Assembly (NCBI GenBank): GCA_019096195.1 | Contig: JAGTXK010000075.1 | Location: 358,433-422,432, forward strand | DNA: 64,000 nt | Direction of reading: 5' to 3' | From: Boletus sp. NGJ | Lineage: Eukaryota; Basidiomycota; Agaricomycetes; Boletales; Boletaceae | Shown here: piece after piece, positions 49,013 to 61,072 of the stretch | How positions within the stretch are numbered: position 1 is the stretch's first letter | How the letters are laid out: every line of letters begins with the position of its first letter | Program-made: the position numbers and the translations under genes | Notes under the pieces: model-generated | The model's database searches: none | What the model was told of the DNA's origin: nothing | Seen by the model: the letters and a program-made list of their open reading frames with translations, nothing else

Positions 49013-52000
49013 TTACTTCTTGCTCAACGCCTGTAATTGAACGTATTCATAATAGTCTCCGTGCAAAGATAGGAGCTCGTCGTGAGTGCCAGACTCACTG
49101 ACGCAACCGTCTTTCAAGAAGTAGCTAGACGTGCCATCGTCAGGTGGTGGGACGTGGCTGAGAAAAGTCAAGGCTCACATGCAATCAGCATTCTGGATCG
49201 TGGATAGACGGTGCGCGATAGCAATTGTCGTGCGACCTTTGGCAGCTTGGTCAAGGGCTTCTTGAACGACCTTCTCTGAATTTGAATCCAATGCAGACGT
49301 GGCTTCATCCAACAGGAGGACCTTTGGATTACGCAAAAGTGCGCGAGCAATGGCGATTCGCTCTGGCGACAGTTAGTCATAGTCAAAGCGTACTCGCAAA
49401 ATAGGCTACTCACGTTTCTGACCACCAGAAAGTTGTGAACCCTTGCCACCGACTTGAGTATCAAAGCCACTGTAACGATATCAGTCAATGTATCTAGTTA
49501 ATGCGTGTAGACTTACTCAGGCAGTGTCCGGATGAAATCCAAGATATTTGCATCACGGCAGGCCGCTTCAATTTCTTCCTGCGTGACCTCGGATTCGGGT
49601 TTGGTTGCGCCAAGTAAAACGTTGAAACGGATAGTGCCAGCATACAAAGTCTAGGAGGAACAACCACTTGAGTCACTGCGGAAAACTTTATGGTACATGG
49701 GACTGACTGGCTCCTGAGAAACAAGTGCGATCTGTTTCCGATACTCCTGAATGTTGAATGTACTGATAGGTTTACCGTCGAGGAGAACTTGACCGGCTAG
49801 AGGGTCATAGAAACGTTCGATCAATTGAATACTGCAGGGGTAATCAGATAATTTTTGGAGTAGTTATTTCAACGGGACGTACACTGTGCTTTTTCCGCAG
49901 CCGCTGGCCCCAACTAGAGCGACATATGTACCGGGTTCGACGTTGAACGAGAGATCCCGCAGCACGCGAACTCCGGCTCGTGTCGGGTATCGGAAGTGTA
50001 CATTCTCAAGCCGGATGTGGCCTTGAACGTCCTCTCCCTCGAAAGTTTTGCCATCGGTGGATTCCGCGTCGATTTCAGGAGTGGAGTCTATTAGCTTGAC
50101 GATTGCAGCTGAGGCGCCACCAGCCGAAGAGACGTCAGGCACAAAGGAGAAGACATTGCCTGCTTGTATCGCTCCGAATGTTGTACTCTATGGGGGAAAG
50201 TTTAGCGCTTAAAACCGGTGACATGTAGCCAACGCACCATAAGAGTCACGAAGAACGCCGTCGTGGTAATTTCCAAGCCAGCGACGAGCCGTGAGCCGTA
50301 CCAAAAGACGAGGGCAATGACGTAGAAGGACATTGATTGCGAGAATGCATACAGCAGATTGCTCCACGCTGCAGTCTTGTTTGATCGTCTGAGAGGCTCT
50401 TCAAGACTTTCGCTGTATAGTCTTAGACAGTCCTCCTCCCGAGTGAGGGAGGCAACCGTGCGAATGGAAGCAGCAGCTTCGCAAGCTAGCTGAGCCGAAC
50501 CCTCGTGGGCACGTTTGTTTCCTTGGTCTTTCAGGACGACAACACGCTTTGTGATCGCTCAGCAGATGAAGGAAGCACCTAGTAGGACCAAACTCACCAA
50601 GCGAATATAACCGGCTGACACAAGGAAAGGGATACAAGCTACATTGATGTTACCAGCTCATCAGCAACAGCACAGCAGGCTGAACAAGACCACGAACCCA
50701 TGCCAACCAAAGCGGGCTTGTACGCGTAGATCAAGCCAATTATTGAGCCGCCAATAAGAGTGCTGACGGCCTGCATGATACTGGATGCCCGTTAGAGAGG
50801 TCTAGTCAATACAAAAACTGTACTCACGTTCCAAGGGTGACTCCAGCCAAACCACTGATCTTCTGTGGGTTGTCACTCAGATTGGCGGTGAGAGAACCAG
50901 TCTACAAGGAAGCAGTTAGGCTCGGCTAAGTAGGTGGCCCAGAGTCACGACGCACGCTATTCTCATCCTTGTCGAAATATTCGACTGTTGGGAGTGGTAC
51001 TTAACACGTGACCCATGTGTAGGAGAGAGACTCACTATCTTGCCGAAGGATGGCCTTGAAGCTGAGAGAGCGCAATTTAGATGTTAGAATAGCAGCCGAG
51101 GATGCGAAGAAATAATTCTGGAGCCCGATGGCGAACGCCGAGAGGATAGCGATGATGAAAAACCTTGGCCGAAGTCAGACATTTGAACCTGGCAGAGTGA
51201 CTTCTCTTACCATAGCGCGTTCATGTTCCCATCGTGTGTCCGGACAGAAGGGTCGAGCTGAGAGAAGCCAGACATAGCTTGACCTGAGAGAATATGAATG
51301 TGCGGTCACGAGATGCGATCAGAGCAAAGAAACTTGCCGTAAATGATACCGAACACTGGGTAGATCATTCCCGACGCTGTTCGAAAACTCAATGCCTCGG
51401 CGGACGGGCGTCCAAAGGAAGCAAGCTCACCGATGGCGAACACCGAACCGACCGCATACCTCCATAATCCCTCACGGTTAAGTAGTCCGATCCGCACGAA
51501 GAGATAGAGCATGTTGTACTTGTCCTCGTCAACCTCGTTTTGTTTTCTTTCGTCGTTCCTCTTCCGAGCGAGATCAGAGGCAATGGACCGAATGGTGTCC
51601 TTGCGACGAAGCGAAGCTTGCTCTTCGGCAACCTTCTCGATGTCCACCTCAGCACTCACCGCCGCGGTGCTAACCCCATCGTCCATATCTTTTGTCTCTC
51701 GAAGTTTCTGGGCGTAGACAAGGCGCGAATAAGCACTGTTTTCATCAGCCAAGAGTTCCATATGTGTGCCCTTCTCCAAAACTAGACCCTCTCCCATGAC
51801 GTAAATGCAATCAGCGTCCTTGATCGTGGACAGTCGATGAGCGATCGTGATCGTCGTGCGACCCGCAGCAGCCTTGTCCAATGCATCCTGTACAACTCCC
51901 TCGGACTGCGTGTCGAGAGCAGAGGTTGCTTCATCCAGAAGTAGAATTCGAGGATCAGAGACGATGGCACGAGCGATCGCAACACGCTGCTTCTGACCAC

Positions 52001-54029
52001 CGGACAAAAGGAAACCACGTTCGCCAACCATGGTATCATATCCGTTGGGTAGCTTGCTAATGAAATCGTGTGCATTGGCTTTAATACATGCTTCCTTGAT
52101 GAGCTTGAACTTCTCTTCTTCTGAGAGATGTTCGTGGGGGGTGTTGATCAAACCGTGCGCAACGTTCCCTCTGATGGTCGTGGCGAAAAGCGTGGGTTCC
52201 TGGGAAACAAGGCCGATCTGCGAGCGCAGCCATTTGATGTTCAAGTCACGGATAGCCACACCATCAAGCGTGACGGAGCCGCTTAGTAGGATCGTAGAAA
52301 CGTTCGATAAGGGAGATTATAGTTGATTTGCCGGAACCAGAAGCGCCTACCAAAGCTGTGGTCTCGCCCGCAGTGAAGGTGATGTTGATGCCTTTGACGA
52401 CAGGCAGGTCCGGGCGCGAAGGATAGTTGAACCTTACATCCCCGAGGGTGATCGCGCCTACAACCTTGCCCAGTTCGAGTCCGCCGGGATCCGAGGAATC
52501 AATATCGGGAATGCGCTCGATGGTGGCGAAGAGCTTTGCAGCGGCGCCGCGACCATGTGCGATGGCTGTATAACAGATCAAGCAACGACATTCAAGCTAC
52601 AAGGACGATACTGACCTTGTATTTCGGGTGCCACTCATGGCAAGGGAGAAAGCACCGATCAAGATAGCTAGGCACACGTTTACGACCTGGCCAGCATTTG
52701 CTGTTGGAAGAAATATCAGCAAATCCAGTTGAGGATGGAAAGTGTTGCGACTCGCCGTAACCTTCATTGATCAAGGTCGTGCCAAACTGGAAAGCTGGAA
52801 GGGAGTTAGTGATGAAGTAAGATCAACGACAAGTCTCCGTACCGAGAGCATAGGCCGAGTATATGACAAAGAACGAGATACCCATACCTGCGCCGTTGAA
52901 TATGGCTGATTTGGCAGTCGACGGCGAGGGCAGCTTGGATGTGTACGTCGTAGATACTGGCCAAGGTTTTCTGGGTGCCAAAGGCGTGGGCGGTACGTAC
53001 GGTGGAGATGACTTCCTCCGCGAGTGTACCACCCTCGGCAACGTGCTTGAGAGCAAGCCTAAGGGGAGGTTGAGGAGGTGGAAGAAAGGGGAGAAGGAAA
53101 TGATACGAACTGCGTGTACTTTGAGACGATTTTGTTCACAATGACAGCGCCGGTGATTCCGATGCAAGGAAGGATAGAGGACATTGCAAGGGCGAGTCTC
53201 CAGGAGCGAGCATAGGCGAGGATGAAACCGGTAAGGAAAGAACAGGTCAAGGTGACGACGATGGCGACCTTTTCGGACATGCCTTGCTGTACTAGATCTG
53301 CGGAAGGAGGGGGTGAGAGTGGAAGGGGATGAGGGGGAAGAGAGACATACGGGTGTCGGTCTGAATGCGAGTTGCGACCTCACCTGCGCCCACTGTGTCG
53401 AAGTAGGCGATGTCTTGACGGAGTACGGCCTGGAGGTATTTCTCACGAATGCGTTTAGCGTTTACTTCGCCAGTGTAGACCCAAACGACCATGTAGAGGT
53501 ATGTACAGACAAACATGCCGATCCCTGGAAGGGTATGAGGGAGTGAATGGAAGGAGGGAGTGGGGACGTACCGATGCAAACGAGGTATGTGGAATCTGAA
53601 GCAGCGCTACTACGAAACTGTGTTGCAGCAGCCTCCAATTGCTGGAGAGCAGTTGCATTGGTGACGTCCTGGAAATATGCGTTTTCGGCGGTACCAAAGG
53701 CGACGAAATCCTGGGCGAGGTTACCGAAGAGAAGACTCATGAGGGGCTGACGCAGAAGGCGTGAGATGGAGAATGGGTGGATTGGAGGATTGGAGTACCT
53801 GAGCAGCACCTGCAGCAGCAGCAGCAGCAATACCGATTGACGTTGATGAAAATCTCGAATGGAGTGGCATAGCTGAGATGGATGAGAGAGGTAGGGGAGG
53901 AGGAAGAGAGGGGTGACGTTACCGGAAAAGCTGTGTGAAGGACACAGGGGGGAAGGCGTCCCGGGAAGGCTTGATGTCGAGATTGGTGTCACGGTCAGTG
54001 GGGATTTGGTTGCGGGAGTCATCTGCCAT
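49013..54029 (-). CDS. MDR-type ABC transporter (ABCB, TMD-NBD-TMD-NBD), frame broken three times
   Basis: Full-length ABCB exporter (Pmd1/Ste6/MDR1-like) with over 20 introns. The first membrane domain shows [17 protein letters not shown] and [19 protein letters not shown]1 has Walker [24 protein letters not shown] and Walker [13 protein letters not shown]. The second membrane domain follows, and NBD2 has [23 protein letters not shown] and [12 protein letters not shown]. The frame shifts by +1 near 52937 (after YDVHI), near 52635 (SLAM, then VAPEIQ) and near 52287 (RFYDP, then LSGSV). In each case one extra base separates two halves of a conserved motif. All other exons and splice sites look intact. 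The intron at 51284-51337 is GC-AG. This may be a recent pseudogene or contain sequencing errors. Confidence 0.88.
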
Positions 54030-54940
54030 GATGGGAGGAAGAGAAGGACGCTCAGGAGTCGAGGGGTGAGATGCCAGTGAGTATGACCTTTATATATATG
54101 CGTCTGCTCACGGTGAGGACATGCTGCCCGTCCGGACAGTCTGTTCCGGTTGGGCGTCATATAGATTACATGACTTGCCGCGTAGGGAACGAGTCAAAAT
54201 GACCTGACCTGTCATGACGTAATACTGGTACCCAGGGCGCATACGCGTACATGCTCGCCGTCGGACTTGGGCCAAGGCCTGTTCCGTGTGAGTCACTTCT
54301 CTAGTGGGGAACCGGGTGCATTATGTAAGCCAGAAAACATGGTCAATGGTGGTCCAATTACAGTTGATATGCTCATAATGCATATCCATCATATTGCATT
54401 GCTTTTTGGGAGGTTCCATAATGTTGGGCCCAGCCAAAATGAGCGAGTTATTCCATATGCATTATGATGGAGCTACCAGGGCAGATGAAACTGAAAAAAG
54501 TGCATCTAGGCCTGTAGTAAAAATGCTCTATGCAAAATGGAAGCCCCAAGAAAAATCCACTAATCATCTGGCAGTGAAGCAGCAGCCTTAGCATACCCAA
54601 GATGGGCCTGCAACCTCTGCACAGCTGCCACAGTAAATGTCATGCCAAAATCTTACTCTCACAGACTGGCTGTTGATCTATGCTTATGTTGACACACATC
54701 TAGATGTTTCCTAAAGCTGTGCCCTAATCTTCAATCAATCAACCCCAGTGAAAACTTGCTATGATTAGTTCAGTTTGTTTATGCCTAGTTGTGAATTCTA
54801 TGATATGTTTATGACTGGATCTGTTAATTTATGTAGTATTTTGATTTTAACAATATAATTTGATCTGTGCATGTATTCACAGTACAAGTTAGGTGCAGCA
54901 GTGCTGTTGATGCATGTAGCATTTTTTCCCCATACACACC
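54030..54940. other. Transition from genic DNA to AT-rich, CpG-poor repeat DNA
   Basis: The first 270 bp are CpG-rich promoter-like DNA upstream of the ABC transporter. At about 54300-54320 base composition changes abruptly: the 720 bp from 54361 contain only about one CpG. No gene is supported in the AT-rich part. Confidence 0.6.
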
Positions 54941-55342
54941 ATGTCCATAAGAGACACAATCAGAGAGTTTCTCCAGAATGAGTTTATTCTTGAAGTACCA
55001 CTCAAATATGATGAAGTATACTGCTTCATGTTCACCTCAGACTTTCCTGGCCCATTGGTAAGTACTTCAATCATTCATAACATTCACTAGTATCCTAACT
55101 TATAATTGCAGTCCATTGTGCTCAAGCCCTCACCCCCCCTCCAAAGGCCCACCTGCTCCCAAGTTGATGCTGAGAAAATGCTTGTCGATGTAACCTCAGC
55201 TAATCCTAAAAACCCTGCTATCTTGGCTAGCAACCAGCCCAGTGCAACTAGTACAAATTGTGATGCATGTCCTTCAATTGGCCTATCCAATCCCTCTAAT
55301 TATTTACAGCTGTTGCTGATATCAATAAAGCTAAAACAGTGA
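54941..55342 (+). CDS. Possible small spliced ORF in the repeat block
   Basis: The first exon, 54941-55057, encodes 39 residues (MSIRDTIREFLQNEF...FPGPL). It is followed by a good donor GTAAGT and an acceptor at 55111. The second exon runs in frame to a stop at 55340-55342, and a further intron near its end is possible. The first exon looks protein-like, while the second is Ser/Pro/Asn-rich. I recognise no family. In this context it is probably part of a transposon or a relict gene. Confidence 0.25.
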
Positions 55343-56551
55343 GCTCTTCAAGCCATTAGAGACACTCACCAACTTTTTCCCATAGTGTGACTCAACTAAA
55401 AATGTCATGGAAAAACCCAGGGAACTGCCTAAAACTGATGTCATCAGAGATCCCTGTATGTCCCAGATCATCAATATCAACAAATCTAATCACTTGGATT
55501 CTTTTAGTTGTTGTTGATAATAGTGAGACCAAGTCTAAAGATGAGTCTGAATATTCCTAGTACTTATGAGACCTTGAATGAGTGAGTACACCATTCCTAT
55601 TCTATCTCAATCCCTTTAGCCTTTTCTTGTAGTGTGATGCATATATAAGGCACTTGAAGAGGCCCAGAAATCATTAAGTACTAGCAAGTACTAGTAGCTA
55701 CTAATATTATTATTTCATTCATCTCCAATGTGTGCACTGTGATGTATACTAGTACTAGTCTCTATTTGTTTCTGTTGCTACATCTGAGCTGCATACTCAA
55801 AGTCTAAACCAACATTGTGACACCTCATGAACATGCTGAATGCACTTAGTGCCCAAGAAATTGCTAAAGACCTCCTCTGGATGTGTATATGCCAAAAGCA
55901 CAGATCTGGTCAACCCCACAAGGTCTTCAAGGCAACATGGTATTGCCACCTTGCTCTGGCCACCATAGAGAATGAGAAGGAGCACATTAGGGCTACAAGA
56001 GATCCAGTCAGTGCCCACCTACAGGCTGAGAGGGCGGCACGACAAAATGCTACTCATTTGCTATCTACTCAACTCTTACAAACAGCACAATCTTGCCAAT
56101 TGGCCTTACATAGAGGACTTGGAGAACCCTGATGCTTTATGCCAGAATTTGTGATGGTCTGATTACCAAAGAACAGAATGATGAGCAAAATGCATCTAGT
56201 AGCTGTGTAGATACTCATGCAAGTGAAAATAGCAAGCATATCTCATTGCTACCATCTCATCAACATCCTTCTTCACAGCCTCACTCTGAGTATCCTGCTC
56301 CTCACTCACCATCTCCTCTTTCTCCTTCTCAATCTCAATCTGACTCTCCCACTGATCCTCATTTGCCATCTCCTCCTTGTGAATGGTCTCCCACTGATCC
56401 TTAATCACCATCTTCCACTGGTTCTTGACCACCATCTCTAGCCCCCCTAGCTTTTGGTCCTCACCAGCTGTCTGAAATTGAGTTTAAGTATAGAAGACCG
56501 CTTGATATTTGTTACACCAAGTAACAAGTGACATGTTCCCAAGTAATTGAC

Positions 56552-57518
56552 TGTTACGATTACTGAAGGGGGTACATCTTTTCCTCTTCCTTCACCCCCC
56601 ATAGGACTATGGGATGACTTGTTCTTCAACTCGGACCAGGGATTCCCCCGTGACACCAACTCAGGCATCGCCCCATCCAGAACTCCCTTTCTAGGAAGCT
56701 ACCCGTTTGGTTTGGACACCACCTTCCTATTTCATTGATATATGCCTTTCATCTCTTTCTGATATGATCATAGACATTGCCTCCTCGGCTGTGTTCTCTT
56801 GCACACAGCCTAGTATTCCAAACCTCCATTTGACTAATGCCTAGATCTTTTATGGTAATCTTTAGTCTGCAACTTATGATTACCATATACAATATGAAGC
56901 CTGCCCTAGATGGGTAGAGCCTATAAATAGGGATGCAGGCCCTTCATGTAACTCTAACCTAGATCTACACTCCTTCCCGTGTAATCTACCAGCTTCTCCC
57001 ACTACTGGTTCCACTTCACCTTAGAAGCCTCGCTCCCACTCTGGAGGTGATCGCCCTTGTGCTTGTGATCGTCTTCCTCATTACCATGCACTTGTGTGGC
57101 CTTGTTGCCATCTGAACCCACTTCTAAAGCTTTGGCAACTCCAATGACCAACAGAGGTTGGTCAGTATTGGTCAGGACTCTGCCACTGACCCTGCAAGAC
57201 CAGGACTCCGCCACTAGCACTTGTATAAGCCCGGGACTCTGCCACTGGCACTAGGCCATGTAAGCCCAGCGATATAGTTGCTAGCCTCCGCATCCAGTCT
57301 GCCCTTCCTTCTCGGAGGATTGTGCCACTGTAGGTAAATCCAAGACTCTGCCATTGGTTGTAGAGGCAACCAGGACACTCTATGTAAAGATAGCAGTTGG
57401 TCCCCAGTCAGAGGAATCATTGGGCCTCTGGAGGTATTTTCCCCTCAAGTCCTGCTAGTCCTATAATCAAACAGAGTTGATTATATGGGAACGTGTCACA
57501 TTGTTACCCGGCATAACA
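56552..57518 (+). mobile_element. Solo LTR 'A', plus orientation, nested in LTR 'B'
   Basis: 967 bp beginning TGTTACGATTA and ending CGGCATAACA. It is flanked by the 5-bp duplication TTGAC at 56547-56551 and 57519-57523. The flanks join to a continuous copy of LTR B. Inside, a TATA-like CTATAAATAGG lies at about 56919, and a minisatellite of ACTCTGCCACTGG units lies near 57170-57250. No internal coding region is present. Confidence 0.88.
57172..57250 (+). repeat. Minisatellite in LTR A (AGGACTCTGCCACTGGC-type units)
   Basis: Three diverged units of roughly 25-40 bp share the core ACTCYGCCACT. A further core copy lies near 57345. Inverted counterparts occur in LTR B at about 57640-57810. LTR C lacks them, which explains its shorter length. 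Confidence 0.7.
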
Positions 57519-58617
57519 TTGACCACCTGGTTGATTACTGGACTAGCTGGACTTGAGCAGATAGCTCCCTAGGCCTGAGTTCCTAGGTATGGGGACTGAC
57601 AGCTAGCTTTATATAGAGCCTTCCTTGGAGTTGGAACCTTCTCTATGACCAATGGTGGAGTCTTGGACTGTGACAATGGTGGTGTAGTCCTATAGAGGCG
57701 CAGACCTATCATATATGAGTGGATGCCAGTGGCGGAGTCCTGGGCTTATCAGTGGTGCCAATAGTGGAGTCTTGGACTTGAAGATAGTGGCACAGACCTA
57801 TCTATGCAGAGCCCTATCTGCATTGGTGTTGCTGCTGGTTAGGTGTGTGAACAGGTGATGATAATGCCACACAAGTGTGAAGTGATGAGAAGCACGATCA
57901 CAAGCACTATGGTGATCACTTCCAGAGTGGGCACAGATGTCTGAAGTGAAGTGGAACCGAGAGCTTGGTAGATTACATGGGAAGTTGTGTAGTTCTAGGT
58001 TAGAGTTACATGAAGGGCAGACACCCATATATATAGACCTCCCCGATCTAGGGCAGGCTTCATATCATATATAGTAATAGTAAGTTGCAGACTGATTATT
58101 ACTATATGAGGAAATCAGAGGCATCAGTCAAATGAGGATTTGGAATACTAGGCTGTGTACGAGAGAACATAGCCAAGGAGGCAATGTCTGTGATCAAAAG
58201 AAGGATGAAATGCATATTAACGAAATGGGAAGGGGCTGTGTCACAGCTCTGGTGATGCATCACCTAGAAGAGGAGTTCTGGATGGGGCGATGCTTGTGTA
58301 GGTGTCATGGGGGAATCCCGAGTCATAGGGGTTGAAGAGAAGGTCATCCCAGAGTCCAAGAGGGGGTGAAGGAAGAGAAAAAGATGTACCCCCTTCCATA
58401 ACTGTAACAATATTGATATAGAAGATCTTGTATGCTCTATTACCCTTGCTAAAACACAAGAAGAATTGCAATTCATTGCCTTAGTGCGAGAAGCCTCACT
58501 TGACAATAATGTGAATAAGATGACACCACTTGGGTTGGAGTGCTTGCAAAATCCTCCACAAGCCTCCATTGTCATTGAGAATTGAGGAGTTCAACACAGT
58601 ATTTCGCATCCCTAGCC

Positions 58618-59020
58618 AATGGCAACACCAACACAGACAGAGGTCTGCCCGTACAGTATAAGCCCAGGACTCCACCACTGGCACTCACCTAAGCCCAGGA
58701 CTCTGCCACTGGCAACATAATAAATCCAGGACTCTGCCACTGGTACCCATATAAGGTCAGGACTCTGCCACTGACCCCCATATAGAATAGGTCTGCACCT
58801 CCACCAGACTGCGCCACCATCCTCAAAGTCCGAGACTCCGCCATTGGTCATAGAGACAGGCTTCAACTCCAAGGAAGACTCTACATTAAAGCTAGCTGTC
58901 AGTCCCCAGTTCAAGAAAGTAGGGCCTTGGGAGGAATTCTCACCTCAAGTCCAGCTAGTCCAGTAATCAAATACATAGGTTGATTACTTGGAAACGTGTT
59001 ACTTGTTACACAGTGTAACA
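58618..59020 (+). mobile_element. Truncated LTR 'D' (3' part only), plus orientation
   Basis: The right end GTTACACAGTGTAACA at 59020 and the preceding 400 bp match the 3' part of the A/B family. The 5' part is missing; the left boundary near 58618 abuts transposase-derived sequence. It carries the longest minisatellite array of the family (about 58655-58880, core ACTCTGCCACTGG). Confidence 0.7.
58655..58880 (+). repeat. Minisatellite in LTR D
   Basis: Five to six units of about 24-45 bp share the core CAGGACTCTGCCACTGG with variable spacers. Copy number differs from LTR A and B, so it has expanded or contracted between copies of the same LTR. Confidence 0.7.
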
Positions 59021-61072
59021 CCCCCAGCTTCAGGCTCAGTATTGAAACCCGCAATCTGCTCATGATATGTGATATCTTTATGAGTGCACATAGCAGATTC
59101 TTGCTGAAATCCATTGCACAGAAGAAATGCCCAGCCTTATAGATGATATAGCACTAGATTTGGACTACCTTGGCACAGTTCTAGATGGGCATGTGAAGGA
59201 GAATGACATTGCCCTTATGCTTTTGCTTGATGGTGCACAACTACATGAGCACAAAAACTCAGATTTTTGGATGTATATCTGGATCATTGTCAATCTTGCT
59301 CCTGAGAAATGATACAAAAAGATTCATGTTTGACCAGGTGGGTTCATTTCTGGGTTCAACAAGTCAAAAAATATTGATTCTTTCCTCTTTGTTGATATCC
59401 ATCACCTCTCAGCACTTCAGAATGAAGGCCTTCAGATTTGGGATGCTGATTATAACACCATATTTTGGTCAGACTTGTACCTGCTATATTCCACAGCCGA
59501 TGGCCCTGGTTTGGTGTATTGGGATGAAATGATGGGGCATAGTGGGAAAATGGATGCCAATTCTACTATGGAGTGCTTGGGTGTTGAAAAACCGGTGGTT
59601 GCCATTACTATCCAGCTCTTGTCAAGCCAAGGGGCCAGTGTGTCATAGGGAGTGACCATCCAAATGTCAATATATTTGATCTTCCGTTTGGCAGTTCTGA
59701 GGTATATGCCAACAATTTCAAGCATCTTATCACCTCTTCAAATCAAACCCAATATAAGTCATGCAAAACTGAAACAGGGATTACAAAGCCTCCACTAATA
59801 CTTGGTCTGTCTTCTCGCATTCACTTGGTGTTCCATACTACATGACAACAGATATCATGCACCTTGCTGCCAATATAAGTGACCTTCTAATCTCTCTTTG
59901 GCAAGACTTGACTAGCTGTGATAAAAGTAACAACCAGAACACTTGAGATTGGGCAGTTTTAGCTAATGATCCAACCTGGCTTGTACATGGGGCATTAGTT
60001 CATGCAGCCAGCCTTCGTTTATCAGATACATTTGGTAGGCAACCATGTGACATGGCAGAGAAGCTCACATCAGAATACAAGACCTGGGGGTTTCAACTCC
60101 ATATATTTGGGCTCGGTTCTATTCTGCTATATGACATATTGCCCTAATAGGTACTTTGAAAACTACTGTAAGCTTGTATGAGGATTCCAAATCATGTGTC
60201 AACATTGCATCATGACTAAAGATCTTTTAATTGCTCAATCACTTTTATGTTAATGGAAGCAAGGTCTCGAAGATCTTTACTATCAGTATCATGAAAACTG
60301 ACTCCATTTCATATGACCATGTGTTTATCAGGTTGACCACCTTGCCACTGAAACCATATAGAAGGGTCCTCCAATTTGCTATGCTCAGTGGATGATGGAG
60401 TGGACAATTGAGAACCTTGGACAAGAAATCCACCAGCCATCCCATCCCTATGCTAATTTTGCTCAAGAAGGGGTTCAGCATTGTTAGGTCAATGGCCTTC
60501 TTGCAGCAATATCTGAGTTAGGCCCTCCTCCACAAGATCTTGTGTGCAGTGCAATTGATCTAGAAGAAGGTTATATTCTTCTTCCAAAGCAGGATTGCCA
60601 TTTTTTTCCCTCAACAGATGAGGAATCCTATGCACTACAGCAATTTCTTGGTAGAGACTCTGGTTGCATCAAATGGTGGGGACATCTTCAGCTTAAAAAC
60701 AGTCAAACTGCCCAGATACTTTGGTGTGAATCACTCCAGTCACATGAGCATCTCCAGGTATCTCATAATGTGGCAGTAAGTTTGTGTTCTTATTGTGTTC
60801 GTTATTTGATGGAATCATTTGCTTGCTTAGTACATGCACGATAACCAGGTACAGTTTGGTGAAGTGCAGTATTTTATAAGATTGCCATATCTATAAGATC
60901 ATGAATGGCATTTCCATAATGTCACCATCATCAAACTCTACTCTACTCCATGGGAAGACCTACTCATTCTCTTGTTGCAGACACTCATAGCATGTGCTCT
61001 GACAAATGAGCTTGTTGTTGCCAAGGTTAAGTCTATTTCTAGCATAGTAGCAATGATCCCAAGAAGGATGTC

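Larger units (their letters stand above)
56510..58409 (-). mobile_element. Solo LTR 'B', minus orientation, split by LTR 'A'
   Basis: It begins TGTTAC at 56510 and ends GTAACA at 58409. It is flanked by the 5-bp duplication ATATT at 56505-56509 and 58410-58414. Removing the nested LTR A and its duplicated 5 bp leaves about 928 bp. The part from 58200 to 58409 is the reverse complement of the start of LTR A with moderate divergence. It interrupts the transposase frame exactly at its duplication. There is no internal retrotransposon coding region, so this is a solo LTR. Confidence 0.85.
55827..61072 (+). mobile_element. Decayed Tnp2-like DNA transposon, interrupted by LTR insertions
   Basis: Pieces of one transposase in the same order and orientation lie at about 55827-56509, 58410-58617 and 59021-61072. 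The N-terminal piece has QKHRSGQPHKV then TWYCHL. The second has FIALVREASLDN and CLQNPPQ. The third has IALMLLLDGAQLHEHKNSDF, IDSFLFVDIHHLSALQNEGL then QIWDA, MMGHSGK, DIMHLAANISDLLISLWQDL, PPICYAQWMMEWTIENLG, and at the end VKSISSIVAMIP. These resemble the large Tnp2/CACTA-like transposases common in Agaricomycetes, by remembered family resemblance. Stops (for example the TGA codons at 59310 and 59331) and frameshifts show it is dead. I did not find the terminal inverted repeats. Confidence 0.7.

Noticed and set aside
52945-52996. A 52-nt GT-AG intron that could bypass the first ABC frame break
   Set aside because: It would keep frame but delete conserved residues (SIYDVHI and following), and the other two breaks have no such solution, so a base insertion is simpler.
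52823-53446. 207-codon minus-strand ORF in the ABC gene
   Set aside because: Only its last part is the real ABC frame, after the first frame break; the rest is a shadow over introns and another exon frame.
57172-58880. Short repeats with spacers reminiscent of a CRISPR array
   Set aside because: The units are diverged, spacing is irregular, they lie inside eukaryotic LTRs, and no cas genes exist; they are minisatellites.
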